Positions 15,320 through 23,904 of a DNA stretch of 64,000 bases are shown in pieces (positions within the stretch are counted from its first letter, which is position 1; each line of letters begins with the position of its first letter). The position numbers and the translations under genes were made by a program. The notes below the pieces were generated by a model, which searched no databases, was not told the origin of the DNA, and saw nothing but the letters and a program-made list of their open reading frames with translations. The stretch is from assembly GCF_016741775.1 (NCBI RefSeq), contig NZ_JAERRK010000003.1:248001-312000 (forward strand). The letters are read 5' to 3'. The DNA comes from Streptomyces actinomycinicus. GTDB lineage: Bacteria > Actinomycetota > Actinomycetes > Streptomycetales > Streptomycetaceae.

Positions 15320-18283
15320 TCAGGCAGCGGTGGCGGGGTCGAGGAGTTCCCGTACCTCGGCGGCCTCCGGAGATCCGAGTCGCACGTAGATGGAGAGGGC
15401 CTCCTGCCAGCAGGCGTGGGCCCGGTCCGCCTGCCCCAGGCCGGTGAGCGCCTTGCCCAGGACCGTGAGCACGGTACCCCGCCGCCACTCGCCGCCGATG
15501 CCTTTCAGGGCGATCGCCTGCTCCGCATGGCTCGCCGCCATCGTGTGGCGCCGGCCCGCCAGATACACCTCGGCGATACGGAAGTGTGTGACGCCTTCCC
15601 AGAGGGGCTGCCGATTCTCGTGGAACAGCTCGAGCGCCTGGGTGAGCTGGGACAGGGCCTCCTCGAGCCGGCCCGCCTGGGTCAGTGCGATCCCGAGGGC
15701 GTAACGGCCATTGGCGAGCCGCAGGGTGAGGCCCATGCGGTCGTAGATGTCGATGCCCCGCTGGGCCAGTTCGATGGCGCTGGCCGTGCGCCCCATGGCC
15801 AGGCGGATCCGGGAGAGGTTGCACAGGGCGCTGGCCTCGCCCACATGGTTGCCGTCAGCCCGGAAGTTCTCGATCGCCTGCTGCAGATACCGCTCGCCGT
15901 CGACGTGGCGGTTCTGATAGATGGCGATGATGCCGCGGTCGTTGGGGGCCCAGCAGTTGGGAAGCGGGTCGCGGGCGTCGTCCGCCAGAGCCATGGCGAG
16001 CCGGGCCTCGGCGTCCGCATCGTCGAACCGGCCGGCGACGAGGTGCACGTTCGTCAGCGCTGTGCGGGCGCGCGCTTCCGCGCGCGCGTCCCCGGCCGCG
16101 CGGGCCGCGTCCCGGACGGACAGCGCCGCCACCTCGTACTCACGGGCGTTGGCCCCCGACTCCGCCAAGTCCTTCGTGGCCCAGAGCAGGTCGACGGCCC
16201 TTCGGAGCCGGCCGGTCCCGCCGGACTGCCGTACGCAGGCCATGACGCAGTTGGCCTCGGAGTAGAGCCAGTCCTGGGCGGCACGGGACGAGTGGAGCGT
16301 CAGCCCCGGGTACTCCGTCGGCTCCAGGTGGTCCACCAGCCGGTCCCCCGGCCGCTCGATCGCGTAGACCCCCGCCGCCGTGGCCAGGTAGAAGTCCAGC
16401 AACCGCGACAGCGCCGCCTCCCGCTCGCTCGGTGGCTGTTCGTCCCTCTCCGCGCAGGCCCGGGCATACAGGCGCACCAGGTCGTGGAACCGGTACCGCC
16501 CGGGTGCCGCCGACTCCAGCAGGGACGTGTCCACCAGGGACTCCAGCAGGTCCTCGGTCTCCTCCACGGGGAGGTCCAGGACGGCCGCCGCCGCCGCGAC
16601 GGAGATGTCCGGGCCGTCGGCCAGGCCCAGCAGGCGGAAGGCGCGGGCCTGGACCGGTTCGAGCTGGCCGTAGCCGAGTTCGAAGGTCGCCTTGACCGCG
16701 AGGTCACCCGCCTGGAGTTCGTCCAGGCGGCGGCGTTCGTCGGCGAGCTTGGCCGCCAGCACCGACACCGTCCAGGTGCGGCGGGCCGCCAGGCGGGAGG
16801 CCGCGATGCGGATCGCCAGCGGCAGGAAACCGCACGCCGCGACCACGTCCAGCGCCGCCTCCCGCTCCGACGCCACCCGCTCCTCGCCCACGATCCTGAC
16901 GAACAGGGCCAGCGCCTCGTCGGGGGACATGACGTCCAGGTCGACCAGGTGGGCGCCCGCCAGGTCCAGCATCCGGACCCGCGAAGTGACCAGGGCCGCG
17001 CAGCCCTCCGTGCCGGGCAGCAGCGGGCGTACCTGGGCCGCGTCCTTCGCGTTGTCCAGCAGGACCAGCACCCGTCTGCCGTCCAGGACCGAGCGGTAGA
17101 GGGCCGCCCGTTCCTCCAGGCTGTCCGGGATCGCCGAGTCCGCCGTGCCCAGCGCGCGCAGGAACGAACCCAGCACCGTCTCCGGTTCCGCCGGGCGCGG
17201 GCCCGCACCCTGCAGGTCCACGTACAGCTGGCCGTCCGGGAACGAGGGGCGGGCGCGGTGGGCCACGTGCACCGCCAGCGTCGTCTTGCCCACGCCGCCG
17301 ATCCCGGCCAGCGCCGACACCGCCATGACCCGGCCCTCCGCCTCGGACGCGGAGGACAGCACCTCGCTCAGTTCCGTGACGAAAGCCGTGCGGCCCGTGA
17401 AGTCGGGAACCGACGCGGGGAGCTGGGCGGGGCGGACGGCGGCCACGGCCGGCTCCGCCACGGGGGCCGAGGGTTCCGCCAGGGCCGGGTCGGCCTGCAG
17501 GATCCGCTGCTGGAGTTCACGCAGGCCGGGGCGCGGGTCCACGCCGAGTTCCTCGGCCAGCAGGCGGCGCGTGTCGGCGTACACCGCGAGGGCCTCCGCC
17601 TGCCGGCCGCTGCGGTACAGCGCCAGCATCAGCAGTTCCCGCAGCCGCTCCCGCAAGGGGTGCGCCGCGGTCAGCGCCGTCAGTTCCGAGACGGCCTCGG
17701 CGTGGCAGCCCTGCTCCAGGTCCATGTCCAGGCGGGACTCCAGCAGGCCCAGGCGCCACTCCTCCAGCCGGGCCCGCTGGGCCTCGGCGTACGGGCCGGG
17801 GACGCCCGCGAGCGGCTCGCCGTCCCAGAGCGCCAGGGCGCGGTTCAGCAGGTCCCGGGCCTGGCCCAGGTCCCCGGCGCCGCGGGCCTTCTCGGCCTCC
17901 GCCGCGAGGTCCTGCCCGACCGCCGCGTCCAGGGCGCCCTCGCGCAGGCCGCGGACGGCGTAGCCCCCGGACTCGCTGACCAGCACCCCGGGGTCCAGGA
18001 TCTTGCGCAGCCGGGACGCGTACGTGCGGACCGCCGCCAGCGCCTGGGAGGGCGGCTCGGACCCCCACAGCGCGTCGATGAGTTCCGCCGCCGTGGCCGT
18101 ACGGCCCTCCCGCAGCAGCAGGGCGGCGAGCAGGGCGCGCTGCTGGGGGGAGCCGGTGCTGAGCGCCACCTCGCCGCGCCAGGCCCGCACCGGGCCGAGC
18201 ACGCCGAAGCGCAGCAGGTCCGGCTCCGCGATGGCCGCGGAGCCGGCACGCCGCTGCTCAGGTACCCGCGGCCCACCGTCCAT
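15320..18283 (-). CDS. afsR: AfsR global regulator (SARP-NB-ARC-TPR)
   Basis: A 987-residue regulator. An N-terminal OmpR-like winged helix and bacterial transcriptional-activation domain (about 22-275; LLRFGVLGPVRAW, ATAAELIDALWG, TYASRLRKIL) form the SARP part. An NB-ARC ATPase follows with Walker A GIGGVGKTTLAVH near residue 330 and RRVLVLLDNAKD as Walker B. The C-terminal half is TPR-type helices (AIENFRADGNHVGEASALCNLSRI, RLEEALSQLTQALELFHENRQ). AfsR is phosphorylated by AfsK, binds the afsS promoter and recruits RNA polymerase. The ATG at 18283 follows GAGGGGGACGAACGC. Length is close to the 993 residues of S. coelicolor AfsR. It is divergent from an operator-controlled amidohydrolase gene. 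Confidence 0.95.
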   Translation of the reverse strand: MDGGPRVPEQRRAGSAAIAEPDLLRFGVLGPVRAWRGEVALSTGSPQQRALLAALLLREGRTATAAELIDALWGSEPPSQALAAVRTYASRLRKILDPGVLVSESGGYAVRGLREGALDAAVGQDLAAEAEKARGAGDLGQARDLLNRALALWDGEPLAGVPGPYAEAQRARLEEWRLGLLESRLDMDLEQGCHAEAVSELTALTAAHPLRERLRELLMLALYRSGRQAEALAVYADTRRLLAEELGVDPRPGLRELQQRILQADPALAEPSAPVAEPAVAAVRPAQLPASVPDFTGRTAFVTELSEVLSSASEAEGRVMAVSALAGIGGVGKTTLAVHVAHRARPSFPDGQLYVDLQGAGPRPAEPETVLGSFLRALGTADSAIPDSLEERAALYRSVLDGRRVLVLLDNAKDAAQVRPLLPGTEGCAALVTSRVRMLDLAGAHLVDLDVMSPDEALALFVRIVGEERVASEREAALDVVAACGFLPLAIRIAASRLAARRTWTVSVLAAKLADERRRLDELQAGDLAVKATFELGYGQLEPVQARAFRLLGLADGPDISVAAAAAVLDLPVEETEDLLESLVDTSLLESAAPGRYRFHDLVRLYARACAERDEQPPSEREAALSRLLDFYLATAAGVYAIERPGDRLVDHLEPTEYPGLTLHSSRAAQDWLYSEANCVMACVRQSGGTGRLRRAVDLLWATKDLAESGANAREYEVAALSVRDAARAAGDARAEARARTALTNVHLVAGRFDDADAEARLAMALADDARDPLPNCWAPNDRGIIAIYQNRHVDGERYLQQAIENFRADGNHVGEASALCNLSRIRLAMGRTASAIELAQRGIDIYDRMGLTLRLANGRYALGIALTQAGRLEEALSQLTQALELFHENRQPLWEGVTHFRIAEVYLAGRRHTMAASHAEQAIALKGIGGEWRRGTVLTVLGKALTGLGQADRAHACWQEALSIYVRLGSPEAAEVRELLDPATAA

Positions 18284-18436
18284 GCGTTCGTCCCCCTCGG
18301 CGTCACGAACAACCCTGTCAGTTTGCCTTGTTCCGGCCGGTTGCGTCAGCCGTGCGAGACGCCGATCACAGGGCTCGGCCCGCGGTCCACAAGGCCCTCA
18401 CACGGTCTTCGCACGGCGGTTGCCCGGGAACAGTAG

Positions 18437-18451
18437 CTGACGGATCGTCAG
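18437..18451. promoter_or_regulatory. TetR-type operator, copy 6
   Basis: Perfect CTGAC GGATC GTCAG followed by ATC. It lies just upstream of TACCGT (18460-18465), a -10 candidate exactly 7 nt before the amidohydrolase ATG. The arrangement is like copies 1 and 2. Confidence 0.75.
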
Positions 18452-18472
18452 ATCGGCGCTACCGTGAGCGGC

Positions 18473-19702
18473 ATGGAGACCACACAGTTCCCGCTGATCA
18501 TCTCCGTCGACGACCACACCGTGGAGCCTCCCGGCGTGTGGCAGGACCGTCTGCCGCGCAGGTACCGGGAGGCGGGCCCCCGGATCGTGCGTGCTCCGCT
18601 GAAGGAGATGACCTTCCTCGGCGGGCGGTTCAAGCCGGTCATGGGCGACCCCGGCGGCACGGACGGCCCGGTCGGCGACTGGTGGGTGTACGAGGACCTG
18701 CGCCGCCCGCTCACCCGCCTCGACACCGCCGTCGGGTACGCCAGGGACGAGGTCCGGCTCGAGGTCATCACCTACGAGCAGATGCGGGCAGGGTCGTACG
18801 ACGTGCCCGCCCGCCTCGCCGACATGGACGCCAACCACGTCCAGTCCGCCGTCTGCTTCCCGACCTTCCCCCGCTTCTGCGGCCAGACGTTCACGGAGGC
18901 TGCCGACAAGGAACTCGCCCTGCTCTGCGTCCGCGCCTACAACGACTGGATGGTGGAGGAGTGGTGCGGGCCCCAGGCGCACGGCCGGCTCATACCGCTC
19001 ACGCTCATCCCCCTGTGGGACGCCGGGCTGGCGGCCCAGGAGGTGCGGCGCAACGCCGCTCGCGGGGTCCGGGCCGTCGCCTTCTCCGAGATCCCCCCGC
19101 ACCTCGGGCTGCCGTCCGTGCACACCGACGACTGGGACCCGTTCCTCGCGGCCTGCGCCGAGACCGGTACGGTCGTCGCGATGCACATCGGCTCCAGCAG
19201 CCGGATGCCGTCCACCTCGGCCGACGCCCCGCCCGCCGTCGGCTCCACCATCACCTTCGCCAACTGCTGCTTCTCGATGGTCGACTGGCTGATGAGCGGC
19301 AAGTTCGAGCGCTTCCCCGGCCTCAAGGTCATGTACGCGGAGGGACAGATCGGCTGGATCCCGTACATCCTCGAGCGCGCCGACGTCGTCTGGGAGGAGA
19401 ACCGGGGCTGGGGCGGGGTCGCCGACAAGGTCCGCCGGCCACCGTCCGAGCTGTTCGCCGAGCACGTCTACGGCTGCTTCTTCGACGACGCCTTCGGACT
19501 CCGCAACCTCGACTCCATCGGCGTCGGCAACGTCCTGTACGAGACCGACTACCCGCACTCCGACTCCACCTGGCCCAAGTCCCGCGAGGTCGGCGAGGCG
19601 CAGATGGGCCACCTCCCGGCCGACGTGGTCCGGCGCATCGTCCGCGGCAACGCCGTAGAACTGCTGGGGCTGACCGGGGACGGGCTGTGGGGCGGCGCCT
19701 GA
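18473..19702 (+). CDS. Amidohydrolase family protein (metal-dependent, TIM barrel)
   Basis: A 409-residue amidohydrolase-2 family protein. It shows an N-terminal SVDDHTVEPPGVWQDRLP motif (metal-binding D-x-H type), a central FPTFPRFCGQTF, VVAMHIGSSSRM (His), and GNVLYETDYPHSDSTWPKSR with the catalytic Asp near residue 360. Relatives hydrolyse or decarboxylate ring-derived acids, and close homologues are common in actinobacterial steroid-type clusters. The ATG at 18473 is chosen because a -10 box (TACCGT) lies 7 nt upstream, implying leaderless translation; a GTG nine bases earlier is the alternative. Operator copy 6 controls it. Confidence 0.87.
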   Translation: METTQFPLIISVDDHTVEPPGVWQDRLPRRYREAGPRIVRAPLKEMTFLGGRFKPVMGDPGGTDGPVGDWWVYEDLRRPLTRLDTAVGYARDEVRLEVITYEQMRAGSYDVPARLADMDANHVQSAVCFPTFPRFCGQTFTEAADKELALLCVRAYNDWMVEEWCGPQAHGRLIPLTLIPLWDAGLAAQEVRRNAARGVRAVAFSEIPPHLGLPSVHTDDWDPFLAACAETGTVVAMHIGSSSRMPSTSADAPPAVGSTITFANCCFSMVDWLMSGKFERFPGLKVMYAEGQIGWIPYILERADVVWEENRGWGGVADKVRRPPSELFAEHVYGCFFDDAFGLRNLDSIGVGNVLYETDYPHSDSTWPKSREVGEAQMGHLPADVVRRIVRGNAVELLGLTGDGLWGGA

Positions 19703-19771
19703 CCTGGGTGAAGTCCCTGTGAAGATGCTGGTCGTTCGGTATGGTGATGCCCTGAACAAGGGGGGCGTGGC

Positions 19772-20614
19772 GTGCCGTACACCGCAGAGATCAGCCGGAC
19801 GAACCCGGGTTGCTTCATCTTCCTCGTGGACCAGTCCGCCTCCATGAGCGATCCGATGGTCAGCGGGGAGCGGACGCAGGCGCGGGCCGAGGTCGTCTCG
19901 GACGCGATCAACCGGCTGCTGACCGAGCTGTCCGTCAAGTGCGCCAAGGAGGAAGGCGTACGCGACTACTTCCACGTGGCGGTGATCGGTTACGGCCACA
20001 ACCACGTGGGCTCCGCCTTCCAGGGAGCGCTGGCGGGACGCGATCTCGTCCCGCTCGGCGAGGTCGCCAACAACCCGGCCCGGGTGGAGAGCCGTACCAA
20101 GAAGGTGCCCGACGGCGCCGGCGGCCTGGTCGAGACGTCCGTCCAGTTCCCCGTGTGGATGGACCCGGTGACCAACGGCGGCACGCCCATGACCCGGGCC
20201 CTCGGGTACGCCGACTCCCTGGTGGCCAACTGGGTGGAGGCGCACCCGAGCGGCTTCCCGCCCATCGTGCTGAACCTGACCGACGGTGAGTCCACCGACG
20301 GCGACCCCACCAGCGCCGCCATCTCGCTGGCCTCGCACGCCACCGCGGACGGCGCGGTGCTGCTGTTCAACCTGCACGTCTCCGGCAGCGGTGGCACGCC
20401 GGTCACCTTCCCGGACACCGAGGAGGGGCTGCCCGACACCTACGCGCGGCTGCTGTTCCAGATGTCCAGCGTGCTGCCCAGCCACATGCGTTCCTACGCG
20501 GCCTCGCAGGGGCACCGCGTCGGCGAGACCACGCGCGGCTTCGTCTACAACGCCGACATCACCTCCATCGTGGAGTTCCTCGACATCGGCACCCGCGCCA
20601 CGGAACTGCGCTGA
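19772..20614 (+). CDS. VWA-domain protein (TerY-like), first gene of a triad
   Basis: A 280-residue protein that is one von Willebrand A domain. The MIDAS motif DQSASMS lies near residue 20, with GGTPMTRAL and NLTDGESTDGD further on. It resembles TerY proteins of tellurite-type stress systems. The GTG start follows GGGGGCGTGG. The PP2C gene follows after two bases and the kinase overlaps that, so the three form one operon. In such TerY-P triads the VWA protein is thought to be a scaffold or phospho-target between kinase and phosphatase; the cellular output is not established. Confidence 0.88.
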   Translation: MPYTAEISRTNPGCFIFLVDQSASMSDPMVSGERTQARAEVVSDAINRLLTELSVKCAKEEGVRDYFHVAVIGYGHNHVGSAFQGALAGRDLVPLGEVANNPARVESRTKKVPDGAGGLVETSVQFPVWMDPVTNGGTPMTRALGYADSLVANWVEAHPSGFPPIVLNLTDGESTDGDPTSAAISLASHATADGAVLLFNLHVSGSGGTPVTFPDTEEGLPDTYARLLFQMSSVLPSHMRSYAASQGHRVGETTRGFVYNADITSIVEFLDIGTRATELR

Positions 20615-20616
20615 TC

Positions 20617-21471
20617 ATGGAGGACGTCGCCGCGCTGCTGGAGTGCCAGCAACTGCGGATCCACAAGGCGGGCAGCAGTCCCGAGGAGTGCGAGGACGCC
20701 GAGCGGGTCTGGTCCGGTGAGACCCGGCCGGACGGCCGGGGGAACACCGTCGTCCCGCTGTACGCCGCCGTGTCCGACGGAGCCTCGGAGAGCCTGCTCG
20801 CCGGAGCGTGGGCCGACCGGCTGGTCGCGGACGCCGTCGACTGCCTGTCCGGCGCCCACGACTGGTGGGACGACCTGGGCGGCTTCGTCGAGGAACTGAT
20901 GACCCGGTCGGCCGGCCGGTGGGCGGCCCACCTCGCGCAGTACCGGGCCGAGCGCGAGGCGCGGGGACGCCCCATCACCTGGTACGAGCAACCGGGGCTG
21001 GCCAAGGGCGCGTTCGCGACCCTGCTCGGCGCGGAGGTCAGGGCGACCGTGTCGGACACCGGCGCCTGCAGCTGGGCCTGGCACGCCTTCGCCCTCGGCG
21101 ACAGCTGCCTGTTCCAGCTGCGCGACGGCGCCCTGGTCCGGGCGTTCCCGGTGGAGAGCGCGGAGGACTTCGGCGTCACCCCGCAGCTGCTCGGCAGCCG
21201 CAACCACGACACGGCCCTGGTCACGGACCGGCTCGCGGTCGCCCACGGGACGCTCGAGCCGGGTGACGAGATCCTGCTGGCCACCGACGCGCTGGCGGCC
21301 TGGCTGCTCTCGCCGCGGCACGGGGGCGTGGCCCCCGGCCACCAGCTGGCGATGGTCCTCGAACGGGATCAGGAGTCCTTCCCCGAGTGGGTGGACGACC
21401 AGCGGGCGCGGGGGCACATGCGCAACGACGACGTGACCCTGATCCGGATGAAGGTGAGAGCGGAGGCCTGA
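20617..21471 (+). CDS. PP2C-family serine/threonine phosphatase of the triad
   Basis: A 284-residue PP2C-like phosphatase. Recognisable metal-binding segments are LYAAVSDGASE (about residues 48-58), WHAFALGDSCLFQLRDG, EILLATDALAAWLLS and the C-terminal MRNDDVTLIRM with paired Asp. It is cytosolic with no membrane segment. It lies between the VWA protein and the kinase, two bases from the first and overlapping the second by TGATG. Its probable job is to oppose the kinase at 21471-23804 on a shared substrate. Confidence 0.87.
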   Translation: MEDVAALLECQQLRIHKAGSSPEECEDAERVWSGETRPDGRGNTVVPLYAAVSDGASESLLAGAWADRLVADAVDCLSGAHDWWDDLGGFVEELMTRSAGRWAAHLAQYRAEREARGRPITWYEQPGLAKGAFATLLGAEVRATVSDTGACSWAWHAFALGDSCLFQLRDGALVRAFPVESAEDFGVTPQLLGSRNHDTALVTDRLAVAHGTLEPGDEILLATDALAAWLLSPRHGGVAPGHQLAMVLERDQESFPEWVDDQRARGHMRNDDVTLIRMKVRAEA

Positions 21472-23804
21472 TGGCGGTGTCCCGCGGCGGGCGGCCCGCC
21501 ACCGGTACCGGAGGGTCCAGAAGGTTCCCCACCGGCGCGAACTACGCGGAGGCCCTGCAACACCCCGAGCTGTGTTTCCGCGATCCCGACCTCAGGGACG
21601 GCAGTGTCCGGCAGAGCCCGGTGCTCGGCCCCAAGGCGATCTCCGGCAACTTCGCCAGCGTCTTCTCCGTCACCGCGCAGGACGGTCAGCGCTATGCGCT
21701 GAAGTGCTTCACCCGGGACACCTCCTCCATCGGCACGCGCTACGCGGCGATCAGCGCCGCGCTGGGCGCGCTCGACCCCGGCGCGCTCTCCCAGCCGTGG
21801 CCGGTGCGCTTCGAGTTCCTGGAACAGGGCGTCCTGGCGCTGGGCGACTGGTTCCCCGTGGTGAAGATGGCATGGGTGCAGGGCACCGACCTCCTCACCT
21901 GGATCGAGCGCCACCGCCAGGACACGGCCGCGGTCCGGGCCCTCGCGGACCGCTTCCTCGCGGTGGCCCGCGACCTGGAGGACCACGGGATCGCCCACGG
22001 AGACCTGCAGCACGGCAACATCCTGGTGGCCGCCGACGGCACCCTCAGACTGGTCGACTACGACGGCATGTACGTGCCCGCGCTCAAGGGCGTGGCGGCG
22101 ACGGAGAACGGCCACCGCAACTACCAGTCGCCGCGGCGCACCGCGGCCGACTTCGGGCCGGCCATGGACCGGTTCTCGGCCTGGCTGATCCATCTCTCCC
22201 TGGTCGCCGTGGCCACCGACGCCGGCCTGTGGACCCAGCTCCACGACGACCAGGGCGAGTACCTGATCCTGTCCGAGGCCGATTTCACGGACCCGGCGAC
22301 CTCCCTGGCCTGGCCGCTGCTGCTCGGTCATCCCGACGAACGGCTGCGCGCCGAGGCCGAACGCGTGCACGGCTTCCTCGGACAGCGGTGCTCGGCGCTG
22401 CCCCGTCTGACGGCGGCCGCCGTGCCGCCGCCCGCGTCCCGCACCGGGCAGAAGCGCACGAAGCGTTCCCCGGCACCGCCGGTGGCCGCCGGTGCCGGTG
22501 CGCCCGCCCCGGCGGCGCCCCGGACGCCCGGGACACCCACCGGCCGGGCGATACCCGCGTGGATGGCGGGCCGGGTGGGCACCGGGGGCACCGCGGTCCC
22601 GGCGGCCGCCACGGCGACGGCCGGCGCCGGTGCGGCCCCGGGCTCGTCCGCCACCGCGGGGCCGGCGGTCACCGCTGCGCCCGCCGCGGTCGCGCCCTTC
22701 GCCGGGCGCCGCCCGGCCGACCTGCTCGCCGCCGCCACCGCCGTGCTCGGCACGGCCGCTCCCGGAGTGCTGACGGTCACCGCCGCCCCGCCGCAGGGGT
22801 TCCTGCCGCTCGCCCAGGGGGCCGCACTGCTCGCCTCCGCCGCCGCGATCGGACTCGGACGGCGCCGCCGGCCCGAGCACCGCTCGGCCCGGCGGCACGT
22901 GCGCGGCCTCCGGCTGCGCGCCCGCGAGCTGAAGGACCCGGCGGAGGTCCACCGGCGGCTGGAGCAGGAGATACAGAAACTGGACCAGACGGCGGCCAAG
23001 GAGAACCAGGCCTCCGACAAGCGCATCAAGAGCCTGCAGACGGAACTGCGGGACGGCCTGGCCCGCATCACCGTGGACCTCAACCGCCGTACCGACAGGG
23101 CCCGCAAGCGCCAGGCGGAGCTGCCCGCCAGGGAACAGCGGATGATCAACGACGCGCTGGCACCCGAGATCCGGGCGCACATCGAGAAGAAGCTGCGTCA
23201 GACGTCGGTCCACGAGGCACGCAGCCTCCCGAACATGGGCGCCAAGACCATCAAGGCCCTGACCGACGCGGGGATCCGCACCGCCGCCGACTTCACCGGG
23301 GTGTCCTTCGCCCAGGGGCCGGGCACCGGCCAGCGCGCCGCCTACTTCGTCCTCCGCAGCGGCATGCACGTGCGGGTGCCCGGGATCGGCGAGGGCAGGG
23401 CCACCACGCTGGCCGGCTGGCGGCAGTCGCTGGAACAGCGGGCCAGGGTCTCCGCCCCGGCCACACCGTCGGGGCCGGCCCTGTCGAGGATCCGTTCCGA
23501 GATCGCCACGCTCCGGGCGCAGTACGACGGGGAGGTCAGGCAGGCGGAGGGCAAGGCGCAGCAGGACCGGGACGCACTGCAGAAGCGGGTCGCCGACGAG
23601 CGGCAGCGACTCACCAGCGAGCGGCAGCAGCGGGGTGTGGAGGCCCAGCGCAAGCGGGCGGACCTGCTGCGGCGGCAGAAGCAGCTGGCCGGGGCGCAGA
23701 CGGAACGAGCGCGGGTGGCGGGCGAGCTGTCGGCCGCCCGCACGGACACCCGGCGCACCCTCGGGGTCGGCAGGTACCTGAGGTTCCTGGTGACGGGCCG
23801 CTGA
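21471..23804 (+). CDS. Kinase with membrane anchor, coiled coil and HhH domain
   Basis: A 777-residue protein. The N-terminal kinase-like domain (about 30-310) has ISGNFASVFSV, YALKCF with Lys, a HGDLQHGNILV catalytic loop and DYD in place of DFG. A long Ala/Pro linker leads to two hydrophobic segments (about 420-465; LLAAATAVLGTAAPGVL and FLPLAQGAALLASAAAIGLG), then a coiled coil rich in Glu, Arg and Lys. A helix-hairpin-helix block (LPNMGAKTIKALTDAGIRTAADF) lies near residue 585, and a second coiled coil ends the protein. This is the kinase of a TerY-P triad. The HhH usually binds nucleic acid or protein. The start overlaps the phosphatase stop. Confidence 0.85.
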   Translation: MAVSRGGRPATGTGGSRRFPTGANYAEALQHPELCFRDPDLRDGSVRQSPVLGPKAISGNFASVFSVTAQDGQRYALKCFTRDTSSIGTRYAAISAALGALDPGALSQPWPVRFEFLEQGVLALGDWFPVVKMAWVQGTDLLTWIERHRQDTAAVRALADRFLAVARDLEDHGIAHGDLQHGNILVAADGTLRLVDYDGMYVPALKGVAATENGHRNYQSPRRTAADFGPAMDRFSAWLIHLSLVAVATDAGLWTQLHDDQGEYLILSEADFTDPATSLAWPLLLGHPDERLRAEAERVHGFLGQRCSALPRLTAAAVPPPASRTGQKRTKRSPAPPVAAGAGAPAPAAPRTPGTPTGRAIPAWMAGRVGTGGTAVPAAATATAGAGAAPGSSATAGPAVTAAPAAVAPFAGRRPADLLAAATAVLGTAAPGVLTVTAAPPQGFLPLAQGAALLASAAAIGLGRRRRPEHRSARRHVRGLRLRARELKDPAEVHRRLEQEIQKLDQTAAKENQASDKRIKSLQTELRDGLARITVDLNRRTDRARKRQAELPAREQRMINDALAPEIRAHIEKKLRQTSVHEARSLPNMGAKTIKALTDAGIRTAADFTGVSFAQGPGTGQRAAYFVLRSGMHVRVPGIGEGRATTLAGWRQSLEQRARVSAPATPSGPALSRIRSEIATLRAQYDGEVRQAEGKAQQDRDALQKRVADERQRLTSERQQRGVEAQRKRADLLRRQKQLAGAQTERARVAGELSAARTDTRRTLGVGRYLRFLVTGR

Positions 23805-23882
23805 ACCCGGCCGGCGCCGTATCGGGGCGTCGTCCCTCTTGATTGATGGGGCGCCGGACCCCACGATGGGCCACGCCAAAAT

Positions 23883-23897
23883 CTGACGGTCCATCAA
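23883..23897. promoter_or_regulatory. TetR-type operator, copy 7
   Basis: CTGAC GGTCC ATCAA, two mismatches in the right arm, with the AAT flank shared by copies 5 and 9. It lies 7 bp before the LLM oxidoreductase start. Confidence 0.6.
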
Positions 23898-23904
23898 AAA
23901 GTGG

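Noticed and set aside
15416..18436. A 1006-codon plus-strand frame opposite afsR
   Set aside because: It is the complement of a strongly biased real gene and has a His/Arg/Gln-rich composition without domains.
19772..23804. A phage-defence kinase system
   Set aside because: The gene order and domains fit the TerY-type signalling triad better, and no mobile element features lie nearby.
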